Shown here: piece after piece, positions 1-8,475 of the stretch
Position numbering within the stretch: position 1 is the first letter of the stretch
Layout: the number at the start of each line of letters is the position of its first letter
NCBI GenBank assembly: GCA_020441605.1
Contig: JAGRLX010000135.1
Span: 1-64,000 of the forward strand
Direction of reading: 5' to 3'
Length of the DNA stretch: 64,000 nucleotides
Source of the DNA: Alphaproteobacteria bacterium
Lineage (GTDB): Bacteria; Pseudomonadota; Alphaproteobacteria; Rhizobiales; Aestuariivirgaceae
Made by a program: the position numbers and the translations under genes
Notes under the pieces: generated by a model
Seen by the model: the letters and a program-made list of their open reading frames with translations, nothing else
Database searches by the model: none
Told to the model about the DNA's origin: nothing

Positions 1-987
1 TCGCAATCCACCAATGACGTCTATCCGACCGCGGTCCGCCTTACCCTCCTCCGCAATTGTCCGGACCTCATCGACAGCCAGCAGGCCCTGAAGGATGCGC
101 TGCTGGTAAAGGCCGAGGAATTTGACGATGTCATCAAGATTGGCCGGACACAGTTGATGGACGCGGTTCCAATGCGGCTCGGTTCGGAGTTCCGCGCATT
201 CGCGGTCACCATCGGCGAGGATATCGACCGCCTGCGCGATGTGGCCAACCTGCTGCGAGAGGTCAATCTGGGCGGAACCGCGATTGGAACCGGTATCAAT
301 ACGCCCAGTGGCTACTCCAGGATGGTCATCGAGAACCTTTCTGCCGTCTCTGGCGTGGATTTGGTTGCAGCAGGTGATCTGATCGAGGCCACATCGGACA
401 TGGGCGCCTTCGTCATGTTCTCGGGCGTGCTGAAGCGAATTGCCGTCAAGCTCTCCAAGATGTGCAACGATCTTCGGTTGTTGAATTCCGGGCCCCGCGG
501 CGGGTTCGGTGAAATCCGCCTGCCGGCGGTGCAGGCCGGATCATCGATCATGCCGGGAAAGGTCAATCCGGTCATGCCGGAAGTGGTCAACCAGATTGCT
601 TACCAGGTGATCGGGAACGACCTCACCGTCACCATGGCGGCCGAAGCAGGTCAGCTTCAGCTCAATGCCATGGAGCCGGTAATCGTGCTGAACATTCTTC
701 AATCCATGCGGATGCTGATGCGAGGAATGACGGTGTTGCGCGAGAAGTGCATCGTCGGAATCGAGGCCGATCGCGAGCGCTGCCGCGAACTTCTGGAGGG
801 CTCTCTCATTGCCGTGACCGCACTCAATCCCTACATCGGCTATGCGGAAGCGAGCCGGGTGGCCAAGCTTGCCCTAAGGACCCGGCAGACGGTGCGTGAA
901 ATCGCCCTGCAGGAAGGCCTCATGACGGAAGTTCAACTGGAAGAAGCCTTTGCTACCGAAAACCTGCTCGGCCAAGCGCATCGATAG
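1..987 (+). CDS. aspA: Aspartate ammonia-lyase (aspartase), 3' part
   Basis: Open reading frame running in from the left edge, so the N-terminus is missing. The first residues read SQSTNDVYPTAVRL, the substrate-binding motif of the aspartase/fumarase superfamily. Further on is SSIMPGKVNP, the flexible signature loop that carries the catalytic serine. Aspartase converts L-aspartate to fumarate and ammonia in the cytoplasm. Fumarase class II has the same fold and motifs. The aspartase call rests on overall resemblance and is less certain than the superfamily call. About 328 residues are present, so roughly 140 N-terminal residues lie outside the window. It converges on the dha operon, with an inverted repeat between them. 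Confidence 0.85.
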   Translation, partial: SQSTNDVYPTAVRLTLLRNCPDLIDSQQALKDALLVKAEEFDDVIKIGRTQLMDAVPMRLGSEFRAFAVTIGEDIDRLRDVANLLREVNLGGTAIGTGINTPSGYSRMVIENLSAVSGVDLVAAGDLIEATSDMGAFVMFSGVLKRIAVKLSKMCNDLRLLNSGPRGGFGEIRLPAVQAGSSIMPGKVNPVMPEVVNQIAYQVIGNDLTVTMAAEAGQLQLNAMEPVIVLNILQSMRMLMRGMTVLREKCIVGIEADRERCRELLEGSLIAVTALNPYIGYAEASRVAKLALRTRQTVREIALQEGLMTEVQLEEAFATENLLGQAHR

Positions 988-993
988 CTGTGA

Positions 994-1027
994 TCGGGCA
1001 ATCAGCAGACCTCAATTGATTGCCCGA
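994..1027. terminator. Inverted repeat between convergent aspA and dhaK
   Basis: A perfect 11-bp inverted repeat, TCGGGCAATCA (994-1004) and TGATTGCCCGA (1017-1027), with a 12-base loop. It sits in the only short gap between two convergent genes. No run of T follows on either side, so it may act as a processing stem or a weak bidirectional terminator rather than a classical intrinsic terminator. Confidence 0.55.
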
Positions 1028-1056
1028 AAGCTGGATGCCCGATCCCGTGGCAGCGA

Positions 1057-2040
1057 TTACATGCCCCAACGCAGAGCCGGCGTGTGAACAGGGCGATCCC
1101 AGTACTTGGCGATTTGGTCATCCAGCAGCGTCACAGTGATGGAACAGCCCGCCATGTCGAGAGACGTCACATAATTGCCCACCAGGGCGCGCGCCGGTCT
1201 AATGCCATGCCGCAGCAGCTGTTTCCGAGCGGACTCGAACATCAGATAGAGTTCCATCAACGGTGTTCCACCAAAACCGTTGACGAAAACAAGCGCATCG
1301 CCCTTTCCGCCGAGATCAGACGCGATGGCCGTGACCATTTCCTCCGAAATGCCGTCGGCCGGGCGCATGGCGACCCGACGTCGGCCAGGTTCGCCATGGA
1401 TGCCGACGCCCATTTCCATTTCATCATCGCCAATGGAGAATGTGGGCTTGCCTGCCGCTGGTACCGTACAACTGGTCAGAGCAACGCCCATCGATCTCGT
1501 TGCCCTGTTGACATGATCTCCCAATACCTTGAGCGACCGGAGATCGGCGCCCTCCTCGGCCGCGGCACCGGTGATCTTCTCAACAACCAAGGTTCCGGCC
1601 ACGCCCCTCCGGCCGGTCGTGTAGAGTGAATTTTCCACGGCGACGTCATCGTCAGTGAGTACGGTGGCAATCTCACGGCCGCTCATTTCGCGCGCCATGT
1701 CGAAGTTCATGACGTCGCCTTCGTAATTCTTGACGATGAACAGAAGGCCTGAACCAGTATCGACTGCGTCGGCAGCAGCCATCATCTGGTCAGGCGTCGG
1801 CGAGGTGAACACCTGGCCGGGGCATGCGGCATCGAGCATGCCATAGCCGACAAACCCGGCGTGCAGCGGTTCGTGTCCCGACCCGCCCCCAGATATGAGG
1901 CCAACCTTGCCGGGCTTCAGTGCGGCTCTCCTGACGAACTTGCGTTCCTCTCCAAGACTGATGAGATCCGCATGGGCAACGGCAAAACCATCGAGACTCT
2001 CGGCCAGGACATCGGCAACATCATTGATCAGTTTCTTCAT
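1057..2040 (-). CDS. dhaK: Dihydroxyacetone kinase, DhaK subunit
   Basis: This is the substrate-binding subunit of the PTS-dependent dihydroxyacetone kinase. DhaK holds dihydroxyacetone on a histidine while DhaL-ADP transfers the phosphate. GGGSGHEP is at residues 51-58, and GIHGEPG, with the conserved covalent-binding histidine, is at about residue 215. The 327 residues fit the DhaK family (about 330-350). The ATG overlaps the stop of the upstream unknown gene as ATGA, so translation is probably coupled. It is the last gene of the leftward dhaL-dhaM-HPr-EI-unknown-dhaK operon. Having dhaK last, separated from dhaL and dhaM, is an unusual order. The product should be dihydroxyacetone phosphate, which feeds glycolysis and gluconeogenesis. 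Confidence 0.93.
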   Translation of the reverse strand: MKKLINDVADVLAESLDGFAVAHADLISLGEERKFVRRAALKPGKVGLISGGGSGHEPLHAGFVGYGMLDAACPGQVFTSPTPDQMMAAADAVDTGSGLLFIVKNYEGDVMNFDMAREMSGREIATVLTDDDVAVENSLYTTGRRGVAGTLVVEKITGAAAEEGADLRSLKVLGDHVNRATRSMGVALTSCTVPAAGKPTFSIGDDEMEMGVGIHGEPGRRRVAMRPADGISEEMVTAIASDLGGKGDALVFVNGFGGTPLMELYLMFESARKQLLRHGIRPARALVGNYVTSLDMAGCSITVTLLDDQIAKYWDRPVHTPALRWGM

Positions 2041-2483
2041 GATCGGCTCTCTTTCCTTGTGGCGCTTCGTATCAGCTCAACGATATCTTCGACAAATCCA
2101 TTGACTGCCGTCCGCAGACGGCGATTGTGCGCGTCGTCCCCAAGGTCCGGCAGCTCAATCGTTCGAACCAGGTGTTTGTCGTCGCCGCTGACAATCTTCA
2201 AGCGTCCGGGGTGCGCACGCTCGTAAGCGGCAACGAAACGGGTTCTCTCAGCCTGGGAGAAATGGCACAGATCAAAAATCGTTTCGACGTGGGTGGCGGG
2301 AATGGGTGTAGCATAGACCGGATTGGTGATCTGACTGATGAAGCTTCGATTCTTCTCCAGCGCAGAAGCCAGTCGTTGCCGCGTGCCAGACGGGCGTTGC
2401 TCGAGGACGGAGGCCAGGATCCGTTTGTAATCCGCCACGGCGGGAGCCGGGCCGCCAGAGTTTTCCGGGGGCACTCTTCCCAT
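2037..2483 (-). CDS. Unknown helix-turn-helix-like protein inside the dha operon
   Basis: A 148-residue protein of unknown function. The ATG at 2483 is one base after the EI stop (TGA-A-ATG). Its own stop overlaps the dhaK start as ATGA, so it is embedded in and probably translationally coupled to the phosphotransfer operon. A longer reading from 2561 would run deep into the EI gene and is disfavoured. Residues about 20-80 look helical, with a stretch (RQRLASALEKNRSFISQITN) resembling a Cro/C1-type recognition helix. The C-terminal half is charged, with no membrane segment. It could be the operon's regulator or an adaptor of the phosphorelay. I do not recognise a named family. The position is the main clue, and the DNA-binding suggestion is inference. 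Confidence 0.75.
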   Translation of the reverse strand: MGRVPPENSGGPAPAVADYKRILASVLEQRPSGTRQRLASALEKNRSFISQITNPVYATPIPATHVETIFDLCHFSQAERTRFVAAYERAHPGRLKIVSGDDKHLVRTIELPDLGDDAHNRRLRTAVNGFVEDIVELIRSATRKESRS

Positions 2484-2484
2484 T

Positions 2485-4071
2485 TCAGATTTCCGCGAGG
2501 GCCGCCTTGACGCGCGCGACGCGTGAAGGGGCAACCGAGATTGACCTGAGCCCTGCGGCAATCAGCGCCGGCAGATATCTGAGGTCGCTCGCCATGTCAC
2601 CGCAAAGACTCACAGGAATGGCGTGCTCCCGACCATAGGCCGCGATACCTGCAATGAGCTTCAACATCGCCGGATGGCCGGGGTCATTGAGACTTCCGAC
2701 TGCCGGAGCATCGCGGGAGGCGGCAGTCACGTATTGGGCAAGGTCATTCGAGCCTATGGAGAAGAAGGCGGCCGTGGAAAAGCACTCTGGAGCGATTGCA
2801 ACCGCGGGAACCTCCACCATGATGCCGAGCGGTGGACGGCTTGCGGAAATTCCGGCGCTGCGAAGTGCTTCGACGCAGTCATCAAAGAGCGCGCCCGCAG
2901 CGGCCAGTTCCTCGGCCACCGTGACCATCGGGATCATGACCTTCATGTTGCCATGTGGTGCTGCGCGGGCAAGGGCTTTCAATTGCGTGCGGAAGATGTC
3001 GGGATGGGCCAGCGACAAACGGATTCCGCGAAGACCAAGGAATGGGTTAGTCTCGCCTTGCGGCGTCAGGCCTCGGATCGGCTTGTCACCACCGGCATCA
3101 AGTGTGCGAACCGTGACAGGACGATCTCCGGCCCATTCCAGAAGCCTGCGGTAGGCGCGATACTGTTGCTCCTCATCGGGAAGCATCGACCCGTCCCCGA
3201 AGAGAAATTCCGACCGCATGAGACCGATCCCATCGCAAGACCTTGGGTCGAGATGGTCCAGCTCTTCGACACTCGCCACATTTATCAGCAGCTGGATCAG
3301 CGTTCCATCCTTCAGCCTCGCAGATTCAAACAGAAAGCGGCTTTCAGCCTGGCGGATTGCAGCCTCGGTCTCGGCCTTGCGCGCATAATCATCCCTGTCA
3401 TCCTCGCTCGGCTCGAACAGCGCGAGACCTTGAGCGCCGTCGACGATGGCATGCTTGCAATCTTTCGCTGTTTCAAGTCCCAGACCGACGACCATGGGTA
3501 TGCCGCGCGAACGTGCCAGCATGGCAACATGACTGGAAGGGCTGCCGCCCCAGAGTGCTATGGCGCCACCGTGCGACCAATCAATCTCGAGGAAATCGGT
3601 CGGCGCCATGTCCTCGCCCACAAATACACCGCTGCCTCCGGGACGACGCCCCTCAGCACCCGACAATCTCCGCAAGACCCTGTTCCGGATGTCCTTGAGG
3701 TCCGCAGCCCGCGCCCGGAAGTATTCGTCGTCCGATACTTCATAACCGTGTATCTCTGCATCGAGAGCCTCCGACCAGGCACAGTCGGCGGGCTGACCAC
3801 TGGCGATGGCGTCGAGCGCGGGCGCACGGAGCGCATCATCCTCAAGCATCGCGATCTGGAAGGCGAGTATCTCCGCAGCTTCTCCCTGGCAATCAGCGAT
3901 CAAGGATGCGATGTCTTCGGTCGCGGCAAGAATTGCGCGTTCAAGGTCCTGCCGTTCGGTTTCGGCGTTGCCAGGCATTCGCGGCGCGACCGTTTCCCGA
4001 TCAAGCCAGATAACTGCACCATAGAAAGTGCCGTCGGAGGCGCCCCTTCCTCTTCGCTCAAGCTGTGCCAT
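2485..4071 (-). CDS. ptsI: Phosphoenolpyruvate-protein phosphotransferase (PTS enzyme I)
   Basis: Enzyme I takes phosphate from phosphoenolpyruvate and passes it to HPr. The phosphohistidine motif GGSPSSHVAMLAR puts the active histidine at about residue 181. The PEP-binding TIM barrel follows, with GIGLMRSEFLF, RTLDAGGDKP, GLRGIRL and the active-site cysteine motif SLCGDMASD (Cys about 490). From the ATG at 4071 the protein has 528 residues, slightly shorter than stand-alone EI (about 570). The start overlaps the HPr stop by 14 bases. In E. coli these modules are fused to DhaM, whereas here they are separate genes. Its only visible partner chain is HPr to DhaM to DhaL, so it is probably dedicated to dihydroxyacetone phosphorylation rather than sugar uptake. 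Confidence 0.93.
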   Translation of the reverse strand: MAQLERRGRGASDGTFYGAVIWLDRETVAPRMPGNAETERQDLERAILAATEDIASLIADCQGEAAEILAFQIAMLEDDALRAPALDAIASGQPADCAWSEALDAEIHGYEVSDDEYFRARAADLKDIRNRVLRRLSGAEGRRPGGSGVFVGEDMAPTDFLEIDWSHGGAIALWGGSPSSHVAMLARSRGIPMVVGLGLETAKDCKHAIVDGAQGLALFEPSEDDRDDYARKAETEAAIRQAESRFLFESARLKDGTLIQLLINVASVEELDHLDPRSCDGIGLMRSEFLFGDGSMLPDEEQQYRAYRRLLEWAGDRPVTVRTLDAGGDKPIRGLTPQGETNPFLGLRGIRLSLAHPDIFRTQLKALARAAPHGNMKVMIPMVTVAEELAAAGALFDDCVEALRSAGISASRPPLGIMVEVPAVAIAPECFSTAAFFSIGSNDLAQYVTAASRDAPAVGSLNDPGHPAMLKLIAGIAAYGREHAIPVSLCGDMASDLRYLPALIAAGLRSISVAPSRVARVKAALAEI

Positions 4072-4357
4072 GTTCAGCAGCCTCGTCGAAGTCGCGCCGC
4101 ACGAGGTCGACCAATGCGTCGACCGCCTCCGCAGCACTGGTTCCTTCAGCACGAACAAAGAGTTCGGCGTTTTGACGAACCTTCATTGCCATCACCTTGA
4201 CGATACTCTTGGCATCGACCCAGGGGCCGGCAGCGTTTCCCGCAATTTCGATCTTTGCGCCGAAGCCCTTGGCAAGCTTCGTTAGTTTCACCGAGGGCCG
4301 TGCGTGCAGACCCACATCATGGGTGATTACCACCGATTTGGTCACCATGGTGCTCAT
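4058..4357 (-). CDS. HPr phosphocarrier protein of the dha system
   Basis: This small PTS carrier relays phosphate from EI to DhaM. The active-site motif GLHARPS places the phosphohistidine at about residue 18. The protein has 99 residues, a little longer than a typical HPr (85-90). The ATG at 4357 overlaps the dhaM stop as ATGA, and its own stop lies 14 bases inside the EI gene. The usual HPr regulatory-serine region is not clearly conserved, so I would not infer HPr-kinase control. It is distinct from the nitrogen-PTS NPr/HPr usually found elsewhere in rhizobial genomes. Specificity for DhaM is inferred from the operon. Confidence 0.92.
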   Translation of the reverse strand: MSTMVTKSVVITHDVGLHARPSVKLTKLAKGFGAKIEIAGNAAGPWVDAKSIVKVMAMKVRQNAELFVRAEGTSAAEAVDALVDLVRRDFDEAAEHGTA

Positions 4358-4746
4358 CGTGCCGTCAACTCCTCTGCCGTATTCCGGACATCCTCCAGCG
4401 AACCGCCGCCCCAAGCCTCCGTGGCGGCCATGACGGCACCTTCAACGATTGGCGCGTTGCAGATGACGATCTTTGCCTGGCGCTCCGGCGGCAGCATTTC
4501 GACGGCCATTTCGCTGTTGGTCTCGGCGCCGCCGAGATCCACCAGAATGGCTACGCCGCCTTCCGACCAGGCCTGGTCGATTGCCGACAGTATCTTTTCG
4601 ACGCTGGTACCGAGCCCACCATCAGAGTTGCCGCCACAATAACCGAGAGGAACTTCATTGCCGACCATCTGCCGCACCATGTCGGCCGCCCCCTGGGCGA
4701 CGAGAGGTGAATGCGAGACGATCACGATGCCAACCTTGTCCGTCAA
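4354..4746 (-). CDS. dhaM: Dihydroxyacetone kinase phosphodonor subunit DhaM
   Basis: This EIIA-mannose-like subunit rephosphorylates the ADP bound to DhaL. The motif IVSHSPLVAQG carries the phosphohistidine at about residue 12. The rest is a compact alpha/beta fold with VDLGGAETNSEMA typical of the family. The protein is about 130 residues and corresponds only to the N-terminal third of E. coli DhaM, which also carries HPr and EI domains. I place the start at a TTG (4746) because it overlaps the dhaL stop by four bases (TTGA) and has a GGAGGG Shine-Dalgarno six bases upstream. A GTG at 4770 is the alternative. Confidence 0.9.
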   Translation of the reverse strand: MTDKVGIVIVSHSPLVAQGAADMVRQMVGNEVPLGYCGGNSDGGLGTSVEKILSAIDQAWSEGGVAILVDLGGAETNSEMAVEMLPPERQAKIVICNAPIVEGAVMAATEAWGGGSLEDVRNTAEELTAR

Positions 4747-5345
4747 AGCCGGCCCTCCAGAACGTCGCACACTGTCTCGATGATGATCTGACTCGAACGG
4801 GCACCGGGATCCATGTGGCCGATGGATCGATCGCCGAGGAAGGACGCCCTACCACGAATGGCCTTCATCGGAACTGTGGCCGCGGCGCTGTCTGCCGCAA
4901 GCCTTCTCACCGAATCAAACGTGACCGATCCCGATGCCAGCTGATCCGCAACCGGGGACAGGACATCCAGCATGGTCTTGTTCCCCACTTCCGCCTTGCC
5001 CCTCGCCTTAACCGCAGCGACCGCGGCGGACATTGCATGTGCAAGATCGACGAATGTGGGCTCCGCCGGCAGTTCCTTGCCGAGAGCCATGAACAAAGTT
5101 CCATAAAGTGGCCCAGAGGCCCCACCCACCTTCATGACCAGAGTCATGCCGATGGTCTTCAGAGCGTCCGGCAGGGGACCAGTCATGACCGCGGCTTTCT
5201 GCGCCAGGATCGCTTCAAAGCCGCGCTTCATGTTCAGACCATGATCGGCATCACCGATCGCCGAGTCTAGAGCCGTCAATTCATCGGAAGCCGCTATGAT
5301 GTTTGCCGAGATCCTATCGACCATCGCTTCAAGATCAACCTTCAA
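4743..5345 (-). CDS. dhaL: Dihydroxyacetone kinase, DhaL subunit
   Basis: This ADP-binding subunit transfers phosphate from ADP-bound phosphate (restored by DhaM) to dihydroxyacetone on DhaK. The family signature DSAIGDADHGLNM (residues about 27-39) supplies the aspartates that coordinate the magnesium-nucleotide. Length is 200 residues, as expected (about 200-210). The start is a TTG at 5345 with GGGGAG seven bases before it. An ATG eight codons in is the fallback. It is the first gene of the leftward dha operon. Its control region holds a 14-bp perfect inverted repeat shared with the divergent TIM-barrel gene, so the two are probably co-regulated. Confidence 0.92.
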   Translation of the reverse strand: MKVDLEAMVDRISANIIAASDELTALDSAIGDADHGLNMKRGFEAILAQKAAVMTGPLPDALKTIGMTLVMKVGGASGPLYGTLFMALGKELPAEPTFVDLAHAMSAAVAAVKARGKAEVGNKTMLDVLSPVADQLASGSVTFDSVRRLAADSAAATVPMKAIRGRASFLGDRSIGHMDPGARSSQIIIETVCDVLEGRL

Positions 5346-5363
5346 ACATAGTCTCCCCAGAAA

Positions 5364-5414
5364 TGAATTGTTTAGTAATTTTGTTGAGTAGAATACAAAA
5401 TACTAAACAATTCA
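5364..5414. promoter_or_regulatory. Long dyad operator between dhaL and the TIM-barrel gene
   Basis: TGAATTGTTTAGTA (5364-5377) is repeated as its exact reverse complement TACTAAACAATTCA (5401-5414). Inside it, TTTTGT (5379-5384) pairs with ACAAAA (5395-5400) with a one-base offset, so each half-site is about 20 bases. It is AT-rich in a GC-rich region and lies between divergent starts, with no T-run consistent with a terminator. This is the geometry of an operator for a dimeric or tetrameric regulator controlling both promoters. The identity of the regulator is not known. Confidence 0.72.
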
Positions 5415-5520
5415 AGGGGCCTTTTGCGCAAATGCGAAAGCGAGGATAAAGCTGCAGATTCTTGCGGCACTCCCGAATTGCTATGGCATAAGACAAACAT
5501 CGGCTAACAGGAGCTTTCAA

Positions 5521-6354
5521 ATGCCTCGCTTTGAACGACGGGTACTTCTGGAACGGTTTCAGGAGATGAAGCGCCGCCGAATCCCAATTGTGGGAGGTGG
5601 CGCGGGAACCGGTTTGTCGGCGAAGTGCGAGGAGCTTGGCGGCATCGACCTTATCGTGATCTACAACTCTGGCCGCTACCGTATGGCCGGACGGGGATCG
5701 CTATCCGGCTTGCTGTCCTATGGCAATGCCAATCAGATCGTCATGGAGATGGCCCATGAAGTTCTGCCGGTCACCCGCAATACCCCGGTTCTGGCAGGCG
5801 TCAATGGAACGGATCCCTTTTGTATCTTCGAGCACTTCCTCGATCAACTCAAGGCTATCGGCTTTTCCGGCATCCAGAATTTTCCGACTGTGGGCCTGAT
5901 CGACGGTGTCTTGCGCGCGAATCTCGAGGAAACGGGCATGTCCTATTCCCAGGAGATCGATCTCGTTGCCTTGGCCCGCTCAAAGGATATGCTGACTACT
6001 CCTTATGTCTTCAATGCCGAGGAAGCAGCGGCAATGACTAAGGCGGGAGCCGACATCATCGTCTGTCACCTGGGTCTTACCACTGGAGGTTCGATTGGGG
6101 CCGAGACGTCATTGAAGTTGAAAGACTGCCCGGCGCTGGTTGACGAATGGTCGGAAGCAGCGCTCCGGGTCGACAAGAATGCGATCGTACTCGTCCATGG
6201 CGGACCGGTTTCACAACCTGAAGACGCTGAATTCATTCTCAAGAACACAAAGAATTGCCATGGCTTCTATGGCGCATCGTCCATGGAACGGCTACCGACC
6301 GAAATTGCCCTAACGGAACAGACACGGCGGTTCAAGGCGATCCAGTTTGCCTGA
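5521..6354 (+). CDS. TIM-barrel 'phosphoenolpyruvate hydrolase' family protein
   Basis: A 277-residue protein matching the TIM-barrel signal-transduction / PEP-hydrolase-like family. Seen features: the glycine-rich [13 protein letters not shown] near residue 25, [23 protein letters not shown], a conserved core around [10 protein letters not shown], and [12 protein letters not shown] and HGGP in the second half. The biochemical role of the family is poorly established and I do not assign a reaction. The ATG follows an AGGAG Shine-Dalgarno. It diverges from the dha operon and shares its long dyad operator, which suggests a link to PEP or triose metabolism. That link is inference. No Tm-1-like partner gene, often found with this family, is present beside it. 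Confidence 0.75.
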   Translation: MPRFERRVLLERFQEMKRRRIPIVGGGAGTGLSAKCEELGGIDLIVIYNSGRYRMAGRGSLSGLLSYGNANQIVMEMAHEVLPVTRNTPVLAGVNGTDPFCIFEHFLDQLKAIGFSGIQNFPTVGLIDGVLRANLEETGMSYSQEIDLVALARSKDMLTTPYVFNAEEAAAMTKAGADIIVCHLGLTTGGSIGAETSLKLKDCPALVDEWSEAALRVDKNAIVLVHGGPVSQPEDAEFILKNTKNCHGFYGASSMERLPTEIALTEQTRRFKAIQFA

Positions 6355-6447
6355 ATACAGTGGCTAGCAGACTTTTTGTTCCACAAATGTTCTTGCCAAG
6401 GCCTTTTGCCTACTGTAGCGTCAACCTTGCTCCACGGGAGGTTGGCC

Positions 6448-7980
6448 ATGATTTCACGCGTTTCTACCGTAGCGTTTCAAGGGATTGACGCGCTTTCGGT
6501 CGATATACAGGCGCAATTCGTTTCAGGGCAGGTAAACTTTCTCGTCGTTGGGCTTCCGGACAAAGCGGTGGCCGAGAGTCGTGAAAGGGTTCGTTCGGCG
6601 CTTCACTCGATTGGGTTGGCGCTCCCGGGAAAGCGCATAGTCGTCAATCTGTCGCCAGCAGACCTCCCAAAGGAGGGCAGTCACTACGATCTTCCGATTG
6701 CGCTGGCATTGCTCTCCGCATTGGGCGTAATTCCTCCCGACTTCCTGACGCGATATGTGGTGATGGGAGAATTGGCTCTGGATGGCTCGATCCTCGGCGT
6801 AGCCGGCGTCTTGCCCGCAGCCGTCGCGGCCAATGGATGGGACATGGGGCTGATTTGCCCCAAGGCTTCTGGGCCAGAAGCAGCCTGGGCAGGCGCCGAC
6901 GTGGACGTTCTGGCTCCGGAAAATCTGATTCAGCTGATCAATCATGTCAAGGGCACACAGGTCTTGTCGCGACCCAAGGCTGGCGTCGTGGAGGACCCGC
7001 TAGCACTGCCCGATCTCCGCGACATCAAGGGACAGGAAGCCGGGAAGCGCGCACTGGAAGTCGCGGCCGCCGGAGGTCACCACTTGCTGATGGTGGGGCC
7101 ACCGGGCGCGGGCAAATCCATGCTGGCCCAGCGCCTACCATCGATCCTTCCGCCTCTCGATCCGCGAGAAATGCTCGATATCAGCATGATCGCTTCACTT
7201 GCCGGCGAGCTTCCAGGTGGCAGGCTTTCGCGGCGGCGCCCTTTCCGGAACCCTCATCATTCGGCGAGCATGCCAGCACTGACGGGCGGAGGTCTTCGTG
7301 CCAAACCCGGCGAGATGGCTCTCGCCCATCACGGCGTACTCTTTCTTGATGAACTGCCAGAATTTCAGCCCCGGGTACTCGAAAGCCTGCGACAGCCACT
7401 TGAGACCGGTGAAACTGTCGTTGCCCGGGTCAATTATCACGTCACCTATCCGGCCCGTTTCCAACTCGTCGCCGCAATGAACCCGTGCAAATGCGGCATG
7501 GCGGGTGAGCCCGGACATGTATGCAGGACTGGGCCGCGTTGCGCTGCAGAGTATCAGGCCAGAATATCGGGTCCGTTGCTCGATCGACTCGACATTCAAA
7601 TCGAGCTGGCGGCGGTCAAGCCGTCCGACCTCGCACTGCCCGCTCCCAAGGAAACAAGTAACGACGTGGCCGCGCGCGTTTCAGCGGCCCGCGACATTCA
7701 ACGCAAACGATTCGCATCGCTGGGGAAAGCGGGGCTGCGCACAAATGCAGAGGCAGATGGTGCCTTGCTCGAGGAAATCGCCACGCCGGACCCACCGGGC
7801 CTCAAACTCCTGCGTGATGCTGCCGATGCCATGAATCTGTCGGCCCGCGGCTATCATCGCGTCCTGCGCGTCGCGCGGACATTGGCCGATCTCGACGGCC
7901 GCTCCCAAGTCTCACGTCTGCATATTTCAGAGGCCCTGAGCTATAGGCAGAAGCTGGCCGCCTTCAGGATTGTAGCCTAG
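6448..7980 (+). CDS. comM: YifB/ComM family Mg-chelatase-like AAA+ ATPase
   Basis: A 510-residue ATPase. The N-terminal ChlI/Lon-protease-like domain has GLPDKAVAESRERVRSAL and NLSPADLPKEG. A Mg-chelatase-type AAA+ core follows, with Walker A GPPGAGKS (about 217-224) and Walker B GVLFLDELPEF, and a cysteine-rich insertion (CKCG...C...C) near residue 350. The C-terminal domain has the usual SARGYHRVLRVARTLADL. ComM proteins drive branch migration during natural transformation and homologous recombination. Presence alone does not prove competence. The start at ATG 6448 follows GGGAGG. The longer reading from 6376 adds a non-conserved leader and is rejected. Confidence 0.92.
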   Translation: MISRVSTVAFQGIDALSVDIQAQFVSGQVNFLVVGLPDKAVAESRERVRSALHSIGLALPGKRIVVNLSPADLPKEGSHYDLPIALALLSALGVIPPDFLTRYVVMGELALDGSILGVAGVLPAAVAANGWDMGLICPKASGPEAAWAGADVDVLAPENLIQLINHVKGTQVLSRPKAGVVEDPLALPDLRDIKGQEAGKRALEVAAAGGHHLLMVGPPGAGKSMLAQRLPSILPPLDPREMLDISMIASLAGELPGGRLSRRRPFRNPHHSASMPALTGGGLRAKPGEMALAHHGVLFLDELPEFQPRVLESLRQPLETGETVVARVNYHVTYPARFQLVAAMNPCKCGMAGEPGHVCRTGPRCAAEYQARISGPLLDRLDIQIELAAVKPSDLALPAPKETSNDVAARVSAARDIQRKRFASLGKAGLRTNAEADGALLEEIATPDPPGLKLLRDAADAMNLSARGYHRVLRVARTLADLDGRSQVSRLHISEALSYRQKLAAFRIVA

Positions 7981-8475
7981 TCCTGGACCCTAGGTGAGTG
8001 ATCTCGGGTCTGAAATAGTCTGCTAATAGGTAATCTATCGGACGGTGGACCAATAGGTTCGATGGCGACTATGGCGATTGATCGGTAATCTCCTCGAATT
8101 TGCAGGGGTCTGGTGCAGGATGCATTCTGGGGAGCGGTCTTGATGAAGCGTTCGGCCTCGCCTCGTGGCAGAAAAGCTTCAGTCACTTGTTTGCTGTCTT
8201 CCAGGTGAACCCGCAGGTGTTGGCCAACGTGGCAGCGGATCGACACCAGCACACATGCGCTGCGCCGGTTCTGCCCAGCTCTTCGGGGCCAGCAATGCGC
8301 TTTCTTAGATAATCAATCTGGTCTCATCGAAGTTACTGCCAACTTGCATCCACGGCTTCCCGGACCCGGATTGGATGGACAACCGATCGAAAGCGCAGTG
8401 TCTGCATTAACCACGGATTCATCGTATTTCGACAATGTAAAGCTTTTGCAATTTGTCCATGTCAGGTGTTGCGTC
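7981..8475. other. Gap without a convincing gene between comM and the hybrid kinase
   Basis: About 495 bases without a supported gene. Short open frames exist on both strands (for example 7977-8252 on the minus strand, 91 codons) but none resembles a family or has a good start. The last ~130 bases (from 8344) are open in the frame of the downstream kinase, with a TTG at 8344, and may be its N-terminus or its 5' leader. The rest may hold the kinase promoter. I see no repeats or strong hairpins. Confidence 0.5.

Noticed and set aside
2623..4200. Long plus-strand open frame (525 codons) opposite the EI gene
   Set aside because: It is exactly antisense to a well-conserved enzyme I, has no recognisable motif and no coupled neighbours.
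4473..5270. Plus-strand open frame of 265 codons
   Set aside because: Shadow of dhaM/dhaL on the other strand, with arginine-rich low-complexity translation.
5335..5520. Minus-strand 61-codon frame covering the dhaL/TIM-barrel spacer
   Set aside because: It overlaps the dyad operator and both start regions and shows no motif. Its ATG lies at the start of the divergent gene.
7977..8252. Minus-strand 91-codon frame in the comM-kinase gap
   Set aside because: No family resemblance, no Shine-Dalgarno and it overlaps the comM stop. I could not exclude a degraded gene but cannot support one.
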